A DNA stretch of 64,000 nt from Batillaria attramentaria (Eukaryota; Mollusca; Gastropoda; Batillariidae), in contig JACVVK020000091.1 in the NCBI GenBank assembly GCA_018292915.2, positions 1,586,001 through 1,650,000 of the forward strand, given 5' to 3'. The position numbers were made by a program, and so were the translations under genes. Positions 48,865-52,169 of the stretch are shown in pieces. Every line of letters starts with the position of its first letter. The first letter of the stretch is position 1. Below the pieces are notes generated by a model, which saw only the letters and a list, made by a program, of their open reading frames with translations, did not search any database and was not told the DNA's origin.

Positions 48865-49735
48865 TGTGTGTGCGTGTTTTAGAGAGAGAGAGAAGGGCCA
48901 CTTAGAAATACGGGTTAAATGAAAAATCGTCAGATTTTTAAGGAATGAAATTTAGTCTTTAATCAGCTTTGAAGATATCACTACAACTACAAACGATTGG
49001 CCGGATGTAGTGATAAAACCTACAAAAATATCACTATAACCGGACGTCGGGATGTAGTGATAAAACCTACAAAAATATCACTATAACCGGACATCCGGAT
49101 GTAGTAATAGTCCGGATGTAGTGATAAAAAAAAATTTGGTCGCAAGGGCTAAGCACATTGCGTTGCTGGCGTTTGCTCGCCATTTTGGTAAAGGGAGATT
49201 ACTCTCGAACATTATCACTACAGCCGGACTTTAGCTTCCCCGGGACTTGAAAATAGTATCACTACAAGCGGACTATCACTATATCCGGCCTGAAAAATAT
49301 CACTACAACCGGACTAAGTTAACAAAGAACATGAACAACTGGGACCGGGACCAAGAAATTCTATTACTACAGCCGGACTATCACTACATGGGTCTATCAC
49401 TACAGCCGGACTTCACTGTAACTGGATCGCTAATATAGCACTGCCTATTATACAAATATTGCAGAACACCAAAACAGAACAATTCAAATTTTCTTCGTTG
49501 CTTGTAATCAAAAGCAATAAAAACAAGGAACAGCACTAAAGCCTCCAACACATTACTTCAAAATTGTTCTGTCTCAAATAAAACGCAGGAACACATGAAA
49601 TACTCAAACCATCAAAATAATGTCCTTTTCAGTTTCTCACTCACTGATTTGCTGAAACTGTTGTCCACAGCATGGTGCGAGTAAGGCAGAAAATGTCGCT
49701 GAAAATAACAACGATAACCAGCTGCCTGTCGCCAT
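13131..49735 (-). CDS. Predicted chimeric receptor gene: L1CAM-type Ig1-4 joined to adhesion-GPCR GAIN/GPS/7TM (21 exons)
   Basis: Exons in order: 49735-49645, 45702-45597, 45012-44817, 44460-44286, 37508-37380, 36437-36335, 35662-35472, 34150-34019, 33513-33355, 23073-22908, 22627-22456, 22020-21880, 21322-21161, 20916-20779, 20637-20510, 19387-19264, 15658-15514, 14808-14733, 14234-13961, 13753-13669, 13243-13131. Lengths sum to 3006 nt, 1001 residues plus stop, with matching phases at every junction. Predicted order: signal peptide (1 to about 24), Ig1 (to about 131), Ig2 (to 232), Ig3 (to 330), Ig4 (to 427), GAIN (428-641), GPS (642-687), 7TM (about 700-960), short tail. Inferred role: a cell-surface receptor binding neural adhesion partners and signalling after GPS autoproteolysis. 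The Ig4-to-GAIN link spans a 10.3-kb intron full of transposons and is inferred from strand and phase only. Two interleaved genes are the main alternative. Confidence 0.55.
13669..13753 (-). CDS. Adhesion GPCR exon 11: end of TM7 and start of C-tail
   Basis: 28 codons: [16 protein letters not shown]..., the signature end of TM7 in adhesion GPCRs, followed by a basic juxtamembrane segment. Phase 0 in; donor GTAGGC (slightly weak) in phase 1. A (CA)n array (13757-13812) touches the acceptor. Confidence 0.85.
13814..13960. other. Intron between receptor exons 10 and 11
   Basis: Short intron with (CA)n at its 3' side. No other feature seen. Confidence 0.6.
13961..14234 (-). CDS. Adhesion GPCR exon 10: ECL2 to TM7
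   Basis: 91 codons with the ECL2 cysteine (CWLTG), TM5 ([19 protein letters not shown]), intracellular loop 3 (AAQKLRRA), TM6 ([14 protein letters not shown]) and TM7 start ([12 protein letters not shown]). The LTWVFGLL and FNSLQ motifs are hallmarks of class B2 receptors. Donor GTAAGT after CTGCAG, phase 0. Confidence 0.95.
14235..14732. other. Intron between receptor exons 9 and 10
   Basis: G-rich sequence (tracts around 14385-14640) with no gene. The G runs on the plus strand become C runs in the transcript. Confidence 0.5.
14733..14808 (-). CDS. Adhesion GPCR exon 9: TM4
   Basis: 76 nt encoding [13 protein letters not shown] then an extracellular-loop stretch. Phases 1 in and 2 out fit exons 8 and 10. 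The preceding WG completes the WG-hydrophobic start of TM4 typical of this class. Confidence 0.85.
14945..15015 (-). mobile_element. Partial S3 SINE-like repeat
   Basis: Matches the block at about 6825-6890: gaaatttagaatt, then ttgtgggctgaacatttc. Only this end is present, inside a receptor intron. Confidence 0.5.
15128..15290 (+). mobile_element. tRNA-derived SINE (family S1)
   Basis: The head looks like a tRNA gene, with an A-box-like tggccgaatgg near 15137 and a B-box-like gttcgtatcc near 15180, followed by a conserved tail (gccccgtctttgatatcac, then gtggaaaaggacgttaaac). Three more copies in the window (34828, 47143, 56040) share both parts. Confidence 0.8.
15514..15658 (-). CDS. Adhesion GPCR exon 8: TM3 and second intracellular loop
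   Basis: 48 codons plus 1 nt: [20 protein letters not shown] then [11 protein letters not shown]. This is TM3 with the WMLME motif typical of adhesion GPCRs. It ends FSCFAWG, entering TM4. Acceptor tgtgcag, donor GTCAGT. Confidence 0.93.
15798..16413. repeat. Intronic (GA)n, SSR-rich stretch
   Basis: (GA)n at 15798-15841 and about 16044-16063, (ATG)n after the first, (CA)n at about 16142-16180, and a purine-rich tail to 16390. Phrases such as gacaatgacaatgacac and tttattttcaacggtaaaag recur at 35070-35110, suggesting another diverged interspersed repeat. Confidence 0.6.
16418..17498 (+). mobile_element. Family C element (copy 1) with internal tandem units carrying TGACCT/AGGTCA half sites
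   Basis: Ends are imperfect inverted repeats (ggctcccttgtgacac... and ...gttacacaagggagcc). Inside are about seven units at roughly 140-bp spacing, each with tgaccttgacctt or close variants followed by an inverted gtcaaggtcatt, then a conserved 'tctatcatcatgcc..gttt' and 'tctgagaaaatgcc' segment. A second copy is at 41739-42802. The copies also share about 24 bp upstream of the inverted repeat. No ORF of note. Confidence 0.8.
17512..19225 (-). mobile_element. 5'-truncated LINE with reverse transcriptase, inside a receptor intron
   Basis: The minus strand encodes an RT from its N-terminal region ([66 protein letters not shown]) through the thumb and post-RT domain to a stop at 17526. At least two frameshifts (near 18240 and 18030) break it, and there is no endonuclease domain. 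It is close to the LINE at the left edge (shared TTRQKHQL). It abuts a family-C element on its 3' side and a (GA)n array (19226-19253) on its 5' side, within the intron between receptor exons 7 and 8. Confidence 0.9.
19264..19387 (-). CDS. Adhesion GPCR exon 7: TM2 and ECL1
   Basis: TM2 reads [19 protein letters not shown], followed by an ECL1 segment ending HPAACK, whose cysteine should pair with the ECL2 CW. Acceptor ctgatcag, donor GTACGT. Phase 2 in, phase 0 out. Confidence 0.9.
19400..20505. other. Intron between receptor exons 6 and 7
   Basis: No exon recognised. Contains (TG)n near 19696-19720, (ATT)n near 19881-19900 and AT-rich DNA. Confidence 0.5.
20510..20637 (-). CDS. Adhesion GPCR exon 6: Stachel-to-TM1 linker and TM1
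   Basis: Starts [20 protein letters not shown] and continues into TM1 ([17 protein letters not shown]). Acceptor tttaag (weak pyrimidine tract; a (TCATCA)n-type trinucleotide run lies just upstream), donor GTGAGT, phase 2 out. Confidence 0.88.
20779..20926 (-). CDS. Adhesion GPCR exon 5: GPS motif
   Basis: Contains the full [12 protein letters not shown] and GC in spacing, [15 protein letters not shown]. The four cysteines and the HL-T autoproteolysis site are all present, so self-cleavage into N- and C-terminal fragments is expected. The start is uncertain. The AG giving a start at 20926 is out of phase with exon 4, whereas the internal AG giving 20916 puts the first GPS cysteine directly in phase. 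A missing microexon is the alternative. Donor GTATGA, phase 0. Confidence 0.92.
21161..21322 (-). CDS. Adhesion GPCR exon 4: GAIN domain, subdomain B
   Basis: 54 codons, phase 0 both sides; includes [13 protein letters not shown] and [14 protein letters not shown], the conserved beta-strands before the GPS. Consensus acceptor (tgtcacag) and donor (GTAAGT). Confidence 0.88.
21412..21818. mobile_element. MITE-like inverted-repeat element in a GAIN intron
   Basis: Imperfect terminal inverted repeats: ttaaagatctgcattctcaa at the left, and its diverged complement (ttgctgagattgcagacctt) at the right. They extend inward to a shared aactctgtcacagttgcag / ctgtaactgtgacagag segment. About 400 bp, non-coding, within the intron between receptor exons 3 and 4. 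Confidence 0.65.
21880..22020 (-). CDS. Adhesion GPCR exon 3: GAIN domain
   Basis: 47 codons, phase 0 both sides: [30 protein letters not shown]. These match the GAIN pattern of a short helix followed by a strand ending in LF. Acceptor ttttag, donor GTCGAT (weak). Confidence 0.8.
22021..22455. other. Intron between receptor exons 2 and 3
   Basis: No feature recognised. Unlike other introns it lacks long simple repeats. Confidence 0.5.
22456..22627 (-). CDS. Adhesion GPCR exon 2: GAIN domain, subdomain A/B
   Basis: 57 codons after a split codon: [19 protein letters not shown] and [15 protein letters not shown], typical of the GAIN helix-to-strand transition. Phase 2 in, 0 out. Donor GTTGAG. 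Confidence 0.85.
22908..23073 (-). CDS. Adhesion GPCR exon 1 (first recognisable): GAIN subdomain A
   Basis: Phase-1 entry at a ttctgtag acceptor; includes [30 protein letters not shown] and ends NVGQR. These are GAIN subdomain-A helices with N-glycosylation sequons. The entry phase equals the exit phase of the Ig4 exon at 33355, the nearest upstream coding exon on this strand. Confidence 0.83.
23117..23515 (-). mobile_element. Family A-like terminal fragment, second copy
   Basis: Begins acaagatggccactgaccag, then a tatgttgtttccattt block, and matches 2951-3400 for about 400 bp. Ends at a CT-rich tract, then poly-C (23518-23535) and (CA)n (23539-23590). Confidence 0.65.
23595..26590. mobile_element. 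Composite element B: tandem left units and tandem right units with long inverted ends
   Basis: Two left units repeat with a 394-bp period (23595 and 23989). Two right units repeat with a 910-bp period (anchors at 24861 and 25771). The left-unit start (caaagaccttggaatc ... gttgtctgcccgcattagcg) is the diverged reverse complement of the right-unit ends (about 25590-25680 and 26498-26587: cgctaatgcgcgcagacaac ... ccaagatctttg). That gives terminal inverted repeats of about 90 bp. (CA)n arrays separate the units (24418-24473, 24763-24839, 25719-25770). A solo end-like match (tttccaagatctttgg) is at about 43058. Confidence 0.7.
26640..28118 (-). mobile_element. Family A element (A3), inverted copy
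   Basis: The reverse complement of this segment starts with the family-A palindrome (28086-28112) and follows A1 for about 1.3 kb, including the block that A1 has and 61789-63594 lacks. Its far end (26640-26860) matches 59517-59714. It has the opposite orientation to A1 and A2 and lies in the intron between the Ig4 and GAIN exons. Confidence 0.75.
28119..28687. other. Unassigned DNA upstream of the DIRS reverse transcriptase
   Basis: A plus-strand frame (28209-28403) has no recognised domain. This could be the remains of the DIRS 5' region (gag), but I cannot identify gag or the left terminal repeat. Confidence 0.4.
28688..30517 (+). CDS. DIRS reverse transcriptase / RNase H polyprotein with methyltransferase-like tail
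   Basis: The open frame extends upstream of the first ATG (28805) to at least 28688, giving [20 protein letters not shown], typical of the DIRS RT start. RT palm motifs are visible: [24 protein letters not shown] and [11 protein letters not shown] (catalytic DD). RNase H follows ([37 protein letters not shown]). The C-terminus has [13 protein letters not shown] and [10 protein letters not shown] ... [12 protein letters not shown], the DIRS-specific segment often labelled a DAM-like methyltransferase. No stop or frameshift interrupts about 1.8 kb. It overlaps the recombinase ORF by about 250 nt in another frame. Confidence 0.9.
   Translation, partial: PGFLTCAEGRLRTCASGGRIQEFFHEWQKLTSDEEILQVVKGVKLEFNADAKLTACNTNQPHLNRGEQGIIQTEIEKLERKGVISKCVDEPKQVISPVFTRPKKDGTHRIILNLKKLNEDIEYLHFKMDTLVSALRLITPHCSMASIDLKDAYYSVAIAEEDKKFLRFRWKGQLWQYNGMPNGLALAPRKFTKLLKPVFAKLREAGHISTAFLDDSLLVAESEAECVQSIEATVHLLHTLGFVIHPEKSVLTPTHRIQYLGVLIDSDSMSVTLTDERKVALVNLGRQLLKAHEIKIRELAKMICKIVSSFPGVKFGPLYYRNLEECKKVALREAKGEYDKSCMLTPEAKEELSWWITNVQNASNDIVTPDPDITVTSDASTIGWGCSCEGDSSGGQWLPAEKLFHINYLELLAALMALKCFESKLKKKHVRLLLDNSTAVGCINNMGTSHSASCNQLTFALWEWCRERDVWVSASHIPGRLNTVADAESRKTNTDREWKLNSAMLQAALKQLGFSPSVDLFASRLNAQCERYVSYKAAPYAWAVDAFSLSWYNTKFYAFPPFSIILQVLQKVRREKAEGVLVVPHWPTQVWWPLFLRMRVGSPVPLPAS
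30271..31560 (+). CDS. DIRS tyrosine recombinase (integrase)
   Basis: The frame overlaps the end of the RT/RH ORF. The first ATG is at 30271, but the real start is unknown because the first 80 or so codons are the RT/RH sequence in another frame. The N-terminal SAM-like core-binding region reads [12 protein letters not shown] and [15 protein letters not shown]. The catalytic domain shows R ([12 protein letters not shown]), H-x-x-R (GSHSTRAAV), W (KAAGWSG) and the nucleophile Y (FEKFYRK), a complete set. It ends at a TGA at 31560. Expected role: recombination of circular DIRS cDNA into the genome. Confidence 0.9.
   Translation: MREVCLLQGCPVCMGGRCVFSVMVQYQILRFSSFQHHPASTAEGTEGESRRGAGSPTLADAGVVATLSQDESGQSRSSTCILVSPVPSKQSRTVPQTAPQTETSGLQDIRGKYREEGFSDGATKLLMSSWRDPTQKAYNTYISKWKCFVCKHNITNPDITDVGNFLADLFEKGASFSAINTARSALSAYLPRLESGSVGSHPDICRLIKGAFEQRPSLPKYNETWDPDIVLELLESWPQTLSLSLKQLTLKTVMLLFLVTGQRGQAIHSLKIDDIVFSKNREKCTIRYSSVHKTTKPGHHTDPAILHVFENEKLCPVTHLHRYVQETAVHRKSNKQLFLSFSKPYGPVSRNTISRWVKEVLSLSGIDSKYGSHSTRAAVCSSVVNSVSLDTIMKAAGWSGKSTFEKFYRKNVHIQNFGQAVLERYLHKS
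31746..32040. repeat. Perfect 90-bp inverted repeat with 115-bp loop
   Basis: Arms 31746-31835 and 31951-32040 are exact reverse complements when read base by base. They lie 186 bp after the recombinase stop and are most likely part of the DIRS 3' terminal-repeat system, though a separate foldback element is possible. Confidence 0.92.
32041..33354. other. Intron sequence after the Ig4 exon
   Basis: A (CA)n array at 32811-32868 and a poly-C run at about 33122-33137. A minus-strand segment near 32650-32700 has AG and GT boundaries but no Ig pattern. Ig5 was not found here. Confidence 0.45.
33355..33513 (-). CDS. Exon: second half of Ig4
   Basis: 159 nt, phase 1 both sides. Includes [20 protein letters not shown] then [12 protein letters not shown], the Ig E- to G-strands with the LQC cysteine. 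L1-family Ig4 is recognised by order and sequence. Donor GTGAGG; acceptor gttgtcag. Confidence 0.88.
33815..33900. repeat. (CA)n then (CCA)n compound microsatellite
   Basis: CA repeat to about 33868, then CCA repeat, then (CAA)n and (AAAC)n to about 33985. The same CA-to-CCA order is seen at 57904-57978. Confidence 0.95.
34019..34150 (-). CDS. Exon: first half of Ig4
   Basis: 43 codons plus split codons, phase 1 both sides: [20 protein letters not shown] then [19 protein letters not shown]. The B-strand Cys and C-strand Trp are in place. Acceptor tataacag, donor GTAAGC. Confidence 0.9.
34180..34405 (+). mobile_element. SINE-like repeat (family S3)
   Basis: Best-preserved S3 copy: atgttcagcccaccaaattt, caccacgtgattgtaatgtg, gagagaatgcgtgtgattca, gggtaaagcgcctata and an (ATT)n tail. 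Three relatives are listed at 5860, 6661 and 14945. Confidence 0.65.
34500..34827. other. GC-rich stretch with repeated ccagctggc-like palindromes
   Basis: Words such as gccag, agctggct, ccagctggcagccag and gctagctggctgccag recur in both orientations. No gene recognised. Confidence 0.4.
34828..34982 (+). mobile_element. tRNA-derived SINE (family S1), diverged
   Basis: Keeps the B-box-like region (gtcgtgagtttgaatccc) and tail (gcccgtctttgatatcactc). The A-box end is degraded. Confidence 0.65.
35240..35302. repeat. (CA)n microsatellite
   Basis: Preceded by a gcgcgc run. Lies in the intron between Ig3 and Ig4. Confidence 0.95.
35472..35662 (-). CDS. Exon: second half of Ig3
   Basis: 191 nt, phase 2 in and phase 1 out: [16 protein letters not shown], then [20 protein letters not shown], ending in [10 protein letters not shown]. 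Canonical Ig C-strand Trp and the D-x-G-x-Y-x-C motif. Confidence 0.93.
35704..35890. repeat. (TG)n(TC)n compound microsatellite at the Ig3 acceptor
   Basis: TG repeat about 35704-35790, CT repeat about 35791-35817, then a G/C/T/A alternating tail. On the transcribed strand it becomes a purine- and CA-rich tract 40 nt from the acceptor. Confidence 0.95.
35950..36334. other. Intron between Ig3 halves
   Basis: No repeat or gene recognised. Confidence 0.45.
36335..36437 (-). CDS. Exon: first half of Ig3
   Basis: 103 nt, phase 1 in and phase 2 out: [20 protein letters not shown] then [10 protein letters not shown]. The B-strand cysteine is present. Acceptor tttcag, donor GTGAGT. Confidence 0.88.
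36482..36724. mobile_element. Short MITE with about 30-bp inverted ends
   Basis: gctcagctggtatagttcgc then ccgttaggggg at 36482-36512 is mirrored by ccccctaacgggcgaactat then accagctgagc at the right end. A second internal pair (aatgtatacc/ggtataca) is near the ends. 243 bp, non-coding. No obvious target duplication. Confidence 0.8.
36725..37379. other. Intron with simple sequence tracts
   Basis: Poly-A (36897-36914), G-rich block (36959-37045) and (CA)n (37194-37245). No gene. Confidence 0.6.
37380..37508 (-). CDS. Exon: second half of Ig2
   Basis: 129 nt, phase 1 both sides: [20 protein letters not shown] then TAMNP and RYFIEPQG. The Ig F-strand cysteine motif is intact. Acceptor ccttcag, donor GTAAGT. 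Confidence 0.9.
37556..38098. repeat. 382-bp tandem duplication inside the Ig2 intron
   Basis: 37556-37719 and 37938-38098 are nearly identical (start gtaatcaaaatgtacacgca; both contain gacggacatagc-type block gcgttacggacatagcattt). The interval between them (37712-37935) is itself repeated at 43943-44173. This shows local segmental duplication around the Ig2 exons. Confidence 0.85.
38100..41228. other. Large intron interval without recognised exons
   Basis: Plus-strand frames at 38409-38681, 38725-39066 and 39428-39652 carry no domain I recognise. The segment near 39210-39410 ([20 protein letters not shown], then acidic residues, broken by stops) faintly resembles the acidic N-terminus of piggyBac-type transposases; this is weak. 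A (TG)n array lies at 40051-40107 and poly-T at 40025-40043. Confidence 0.35.
41229..41293. repeat. (TG)n microsatellite
   Basis: Uninterrupted repeat of about 65 bp. Confidence 0.97.
41739..42802 (+). mobile_element. Family C element (copy 2)
   Basis: Colinear with 16418-17498, with the same inverted ends and the same seven repeat units. Differences are point changes, a short deletion in the fifth unit, and a shorter (CA)n/(CAGA)n near the right end. It is in an intron of the Ig region. Confidence 0.85.
42803..44285. other. Intron DNA with a duplicated block
   Basis: 43943-44173 duplicates 37712-37935 (gtaattatgctcctgc..., then gtggtgtctacaaaagctta). A possible solo end of element B is near 43058. 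The rest is unassigned. Confidence 0.55.
44286..44460 (-). CDS. Exon: first half of Ig2
   Basis: 175 nt, phase 0 in and phase 1 out: [20 protein letters not shown] then [13 protein letters not shown] and VTMDHE. The Cys, the double Pro and the FW C-strand are characteristic of L1CAM-family Ig2. Acceptor ctgttacag, donor GTAAGT. Confidence 0.92.
44817..45012 (-). CDS. Exon: second half of Ig1
   Basis: 196 nt, phase 2 in and phase 0 out: [19 protein letters not shown], then [39 protein letters not shown]. This is strikingly similar in layout to Ig1 of neuroglian/neurofascin (W-K-N-G, GTLVI, YQCFASNEFG). Donor GTGCTT is weak. Confidence 0.93.
45454..45544. repeat. (CA)n microsatellite
   Basis: Uninterrupted, about 90 bp, in the short intron splitting Ig1. 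Confidence 0.97.
45597..45702 (-). CDS. Exon: first half of Ig1
   Basis: 106 nt, phase 1 in and phase 2 out: [20 protein letters not shown] then [15 protein letters not shown]. The PP start and LECVADG-P-P are L1CAM-family Ig1 features. The entry phase matches both signal-peptide exons (49645 and 57580). Acceptor ctttcag, donor GTAAGT. Confidence 0.92.
45838..46560. repeat. Inverted pair of CAGACAC minisatellites
   Basis: cagacac/gacacgca words repeat at 45838-45935 and again at about 46190-46220. The complementary gtgtctg/gcgtgtct words repeat at about 46455-46555. The arrangement suggests a foldback element with subterminal repeats. No ORF. Confidence 0.6.
46561..47140. other. Unassigned intron sequence with a plus-strand frame
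   Basis: A 101-codon frame (46807-47112) starts [11 protein letters not shown] but shows no recognisable domain, and it lies antisense in the intron upstream of Ig1. Confidence 0.35.
47143..47302 (-). mobile_element. tRNA-derived SINE (family S1), inverted
   Basis: Tail block (tgatatcaaagatggggcaa) and head (ccatcccggctcc) match the other S1 copies. The box regions are diverged. A (C)n(T)n run (47325-47358) follows. Confidence 0.7.
47515..47837 (-). mobile_element. tRNA-derived SINE (family S2)
   Basis: On the minus strand the head starts ggcccccgtagtgtagtggt, then a B box gggttcgaatccc near 47776. The head is therefore a well-preserved tRNA-like promoter. The tail runs to about 47515 through a gtgaaactcggctgtgtggc-type region (plus-strand words). 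It differs from S1. Confidence 0.75.
47877..47960. repeat. (TG)n microsatellite
   Basis: Uninterrupted, about 84 bp, preceded by poly-T (47839-47859). Confidence 0.97.
48415..49418. mobile_element. Pogo/Tigger-like foldback element, 1004 bp, TA target duplication
   Basis: Ends are cagtgaagtccggatgtagt (48415) and its near-complement tacagccggacttcactg (49418), flanked by TA on both sides (48413-48414, 49419-49420). Both halves are filled with repeats of tatcactacatccgga and of atatcactataaccggac in opposite orientations, making a long foldback. A (TG)n array (48789-48875) and (GA)n sit in the centre. CAGTG... ends and TA duplications fit Tc1/mariner-superfamily pogo elements. No transposase. 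Confidence 0.85.
49645..49735 (-). CDS. Signal-peptide first exon, proximal copy
   Basis: 91 nt from ATG at 49735. [20 protein letters not shown] is followed by [10 protein letters not shown], a short n-region and hydrophobic core with a likely cleavage near the CCG-Q stretch. It ends in phase 1 at a GTGAGT donor (after 49645), which matches the Ig1 exon at 45702. A second GTGAG is 4 nt downstream. It is near-identical to the exon at 57580-57670. Confidence 0.85.
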
Positions 49736-49790
49736 ACTGAATGCGGTTCTGTGAAGTTGTCTCGATTTAACGCTAAAACAGGAAGAAGAA

Positions 49791-50640
49791 ATTCATATCC
49801 GTGTAGAGTGTGTTTCTAATTTTGAAAGACCTGGTGACTCAGTGTGTAGACGGCTTGTTTTATGGTGGGGAGGGTGTGTGGGTGGGTGGGGGTCGGAAAT
49901 ACAGCGGATAGCTGTTCCTGTTGAGGCTGGCAGGGGGAGGGAGGGGGAATGAATGCAGGGACCAAGCCGCATAGCCTGGCAACATGGCGATAAGTACACA
50001 AGCACTATATAAGCACAATAACAAAGAGGAAACTTTACCAACTCCAATACGTTATTTATAACTTACTCGTTCCGGTTTGCTTTATTGCCGTAGTGTAGAA
50101 CTTTAACCTCGTATGTGGAGCATACCCGGTGAAGTACCTAATGTAAAAAAACAACTGCCCTTATCATGAACCACAACTGTCGCCTCCACATTTTGCCCCA
50201 CATGTATGCAAAAAGCCATTACACTGTTTAAAATGGGCCGGGACAGTATACCATAACGCCAGCTGATAATGATACTCCACCCCAGGGCTAAGAACAATTC
50301 CGTAACAATCACCTCGCAGTGTGTTTAATTCAAAAAGCTACATAACCTTGAAAGGTAAAGTATACGACGTATTCATTCTGGCCTGACTGTTAGACATAAA
50401 CCGTCGAATGCAGTGGTGACTTGTGTTTCGGTCCAAAGCGTTTGATCTGCCAAACACCATTGGGTTGTTTTTACATTATCCCCGTGCGAGTTCTCTTCAA
50501 ATTCAATTTGCTCGTACACACATTTGTTTGCTCACATGTCAGACGGTTTACACCAAGCTCTTGGTGCATGCACAGGGAAGAACTGGAATTTGTTTTGAGG
50601 CGAGTGCTTCGTCACTTTTCAAACTGACTTTTCATAACGG
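49791..50640. other. Upstream flank of the proximal first exon
   Basis: G-rich tract at 49860-49950 and no recognised gene. Sequence from about 50640 onward belongs to the 5' region of the L1-like element. Confidence 0.4.
50003..50014 (-). promoter_or_regulatory. TATA-like box upstream of the proximal first exon
   Basis: The minus strand reads gcttatatagtgct about 275 nt before the ATG at 49735. Position is reasonable for a promoter with a 5'UTR, but there is no further support. Confidence 0.3.
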
Positions 50641-50945
50641 CCATGATTTACTGGGGTGTGGGTGTTTAGGAGTTTAACGTCGGGTACATGCTCTATGTCG
50701 AGCGGTCACGTTTTGGAGCTGCGCTGCTTTTCCTGCTCGTAGGTGGTTTTCTACCCAGTGGGATACCTCCAAAACTTGTGAGAGGATTTCTGTCTGTTGT
50801 GGGACTATTGTGGTCATTCCAGTGTTGACGGAGATACCTTTCTTTGTCGATTTTCGACCTTTTTTTCAGTGTACAAGGCCGGTCGTGAGTGGCCGGTCTA
50901 GCTGGAGGACAGGTGTACTAGTGCACGTGTTATCCCTGTTAACCC

Positions 50946-52064
50946 GTGTTATCCCTGCTAGTGGTGAATAGTGACACACCCTGGACCATGGCCAGTGCCG
51001 GTGCAAGAGCACCGCAACACGTGCATCCGGTCTTCATAAAAAACAACACACTGCCAGACTTTGAAGCAAAGGGGTATACAACACACGAACTGTGCTCGGC
51101 GGCGGAGAAAGTGTGCGGGTACAATACTATCGTCGGTGCACAGCGGATAGGGGGGTTGTGGCGAATCTACCCTGCGGACGACAATAGTCGAGAAAAACTG
51201 TTGATCTCGGGTGTCACAGTACGTGGCATCAAAGTGTCAGTGAGGGCCATCAACCCATACATACTGTATAGCGACGTGGCCAGCCGTGGTCAAGGTGAGC
51301 AGAATAAAGACTTTCCAACTACCAAATTAATTGTCGGTAACATTCCACTGTCATTCTCTAATGACGAGATCAAAGACGCTATCACTTCACTTGGCTGTGA
51401 CATGCGATCAAACGTCATGCTAGAGAAGGATCGTGACGCGACAGGAAAACTTACGAGGTGGCTGACCGGACGGCGGTTCGTCTATATAGTCGTCCCGGAG
51501 ACACCGCTAGCGAAAACAACAGCTATCGAGCAGTTCACCTTGTGGCACTTTGAACAAAAGGGAGCCAGTCGACCAACACAGGTGCCAGTATCGCCAGAGG
51601 CACCAGTGTTGCCAGAGACACCAGTATCGTCAGAGGCGCCAGTATCGTCTTCAGCACCAACTGCATCATCAGCTGCATCTTCCTCCGCTACGACCACTGC
51701 TACCCTGTCGGCTACTCTATCGGCATCAGCTATCTCCATGCTCCCCCCTCCTCAGTTCATGGATCAAGTCCCGCTGTCGCAGCGGACACCTGGCAGCCAC
51801 AGCCCTTCCCGAAGCCGATCCTGGCAGCGGAAACAGAGGTCTGGTCCCTTGGAGCCTGGTCAGCAGACTCTCCTCTTCCGACGGACTAGATCTGCGTCAT
51901 CCAAGCGAGACCGATCTCCACAAGACAACGCCTCGTCACAAACAGAGAAACAGGTAGACAAACAGGCCAAACTTACTGAGACAGAGACAGACATAGCACA
52001 ACACACCACGGTTGACACAGACACACCTAGTGCACAGTACAGTTCGGGCACACTTCCCACGTGA
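50946..52064 (+). CDS. L1-like ORF1 protein (RNA-binding)
   Basis: 372 codons, intact. The central region reads TTKLIVGNIPLSFSNDEIKD, ITSLGCDMRS and RRFVYIVV, an RRM-like fold as found in ORF1p of L1/Tx1 elements. It is followed by a P/V/S/A-rich repeat tract (PVSPEAPVLPETPVSSEAPV) and a basic Ser/Arg-rich tail (SPSRSRSWQRKQRS). The role would be packaging of element RNA. I see no CCHC knuckle. The first ATG in frame is at 50946; a second is at 50988. It is separated by 105 nt from ORF2. Confidence 0.8.
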   Translation: MLSLLVVNSDTPWTMASAGARAPQHVHPVFIKNNTLPDFEAKGYTTHELCSAAEKVCGYNTIVGAQRIGGLWRIYPADDNSREKLLISGVTVRGIKVSVRAINPYILYSDVASRGQGEQNKDFPTTKLIVGNIPLSFSNDEIKDAITSLGCDMRSNVMLEKDRDATGKLTRWLTGRRFVYIVVPETPLAKTTAIEQFTLWHFEQKGASRPTQVPVSPEAPVLPETPVSSEAPVSSSAPTASSAASSSATTTATLSATLSASAISMLPPPQFMDQVPLSQRTPGSHSPSRSRSWQRKQRSGPLEPGQQTLLFRRTRSASSKRDRSPQDNASSQTEKQVDKQAKLTETETDIAQHTTVDTDTPSAQYSSGTLPT

Positions 52065-52169
52065 CTCTAGTGTGTGTGCTGCTTCATTGTCATTGGTGGC
52101 TGCGGACAGGTAACGTCCCACGGACTGTGAGAAAGGAGTGCGATCCAAATAAACACTATCCTGGTTATC

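Larger units (their letters stand above)
47990..49790. repeat. Segmental duplication, copy 1 (contains the proximal signal-peptide exon)
   Basis: Segments such as gaggtgcactcgagcagaaa, gtatacaaactgtc, gcgtcctgcagagttaa and the exon region match 56885-57760 in order. The pogo-like element 48415-49418 interrupts this copy but not the other. Confidence 0.8.

Noticed and set aside
48480..49400. CRISPR-like array of short repeats
   Set aside because: Repeats occur in both orientations without spacer regularity and lie between transposon inverted ends; the genome is eukaryotic.
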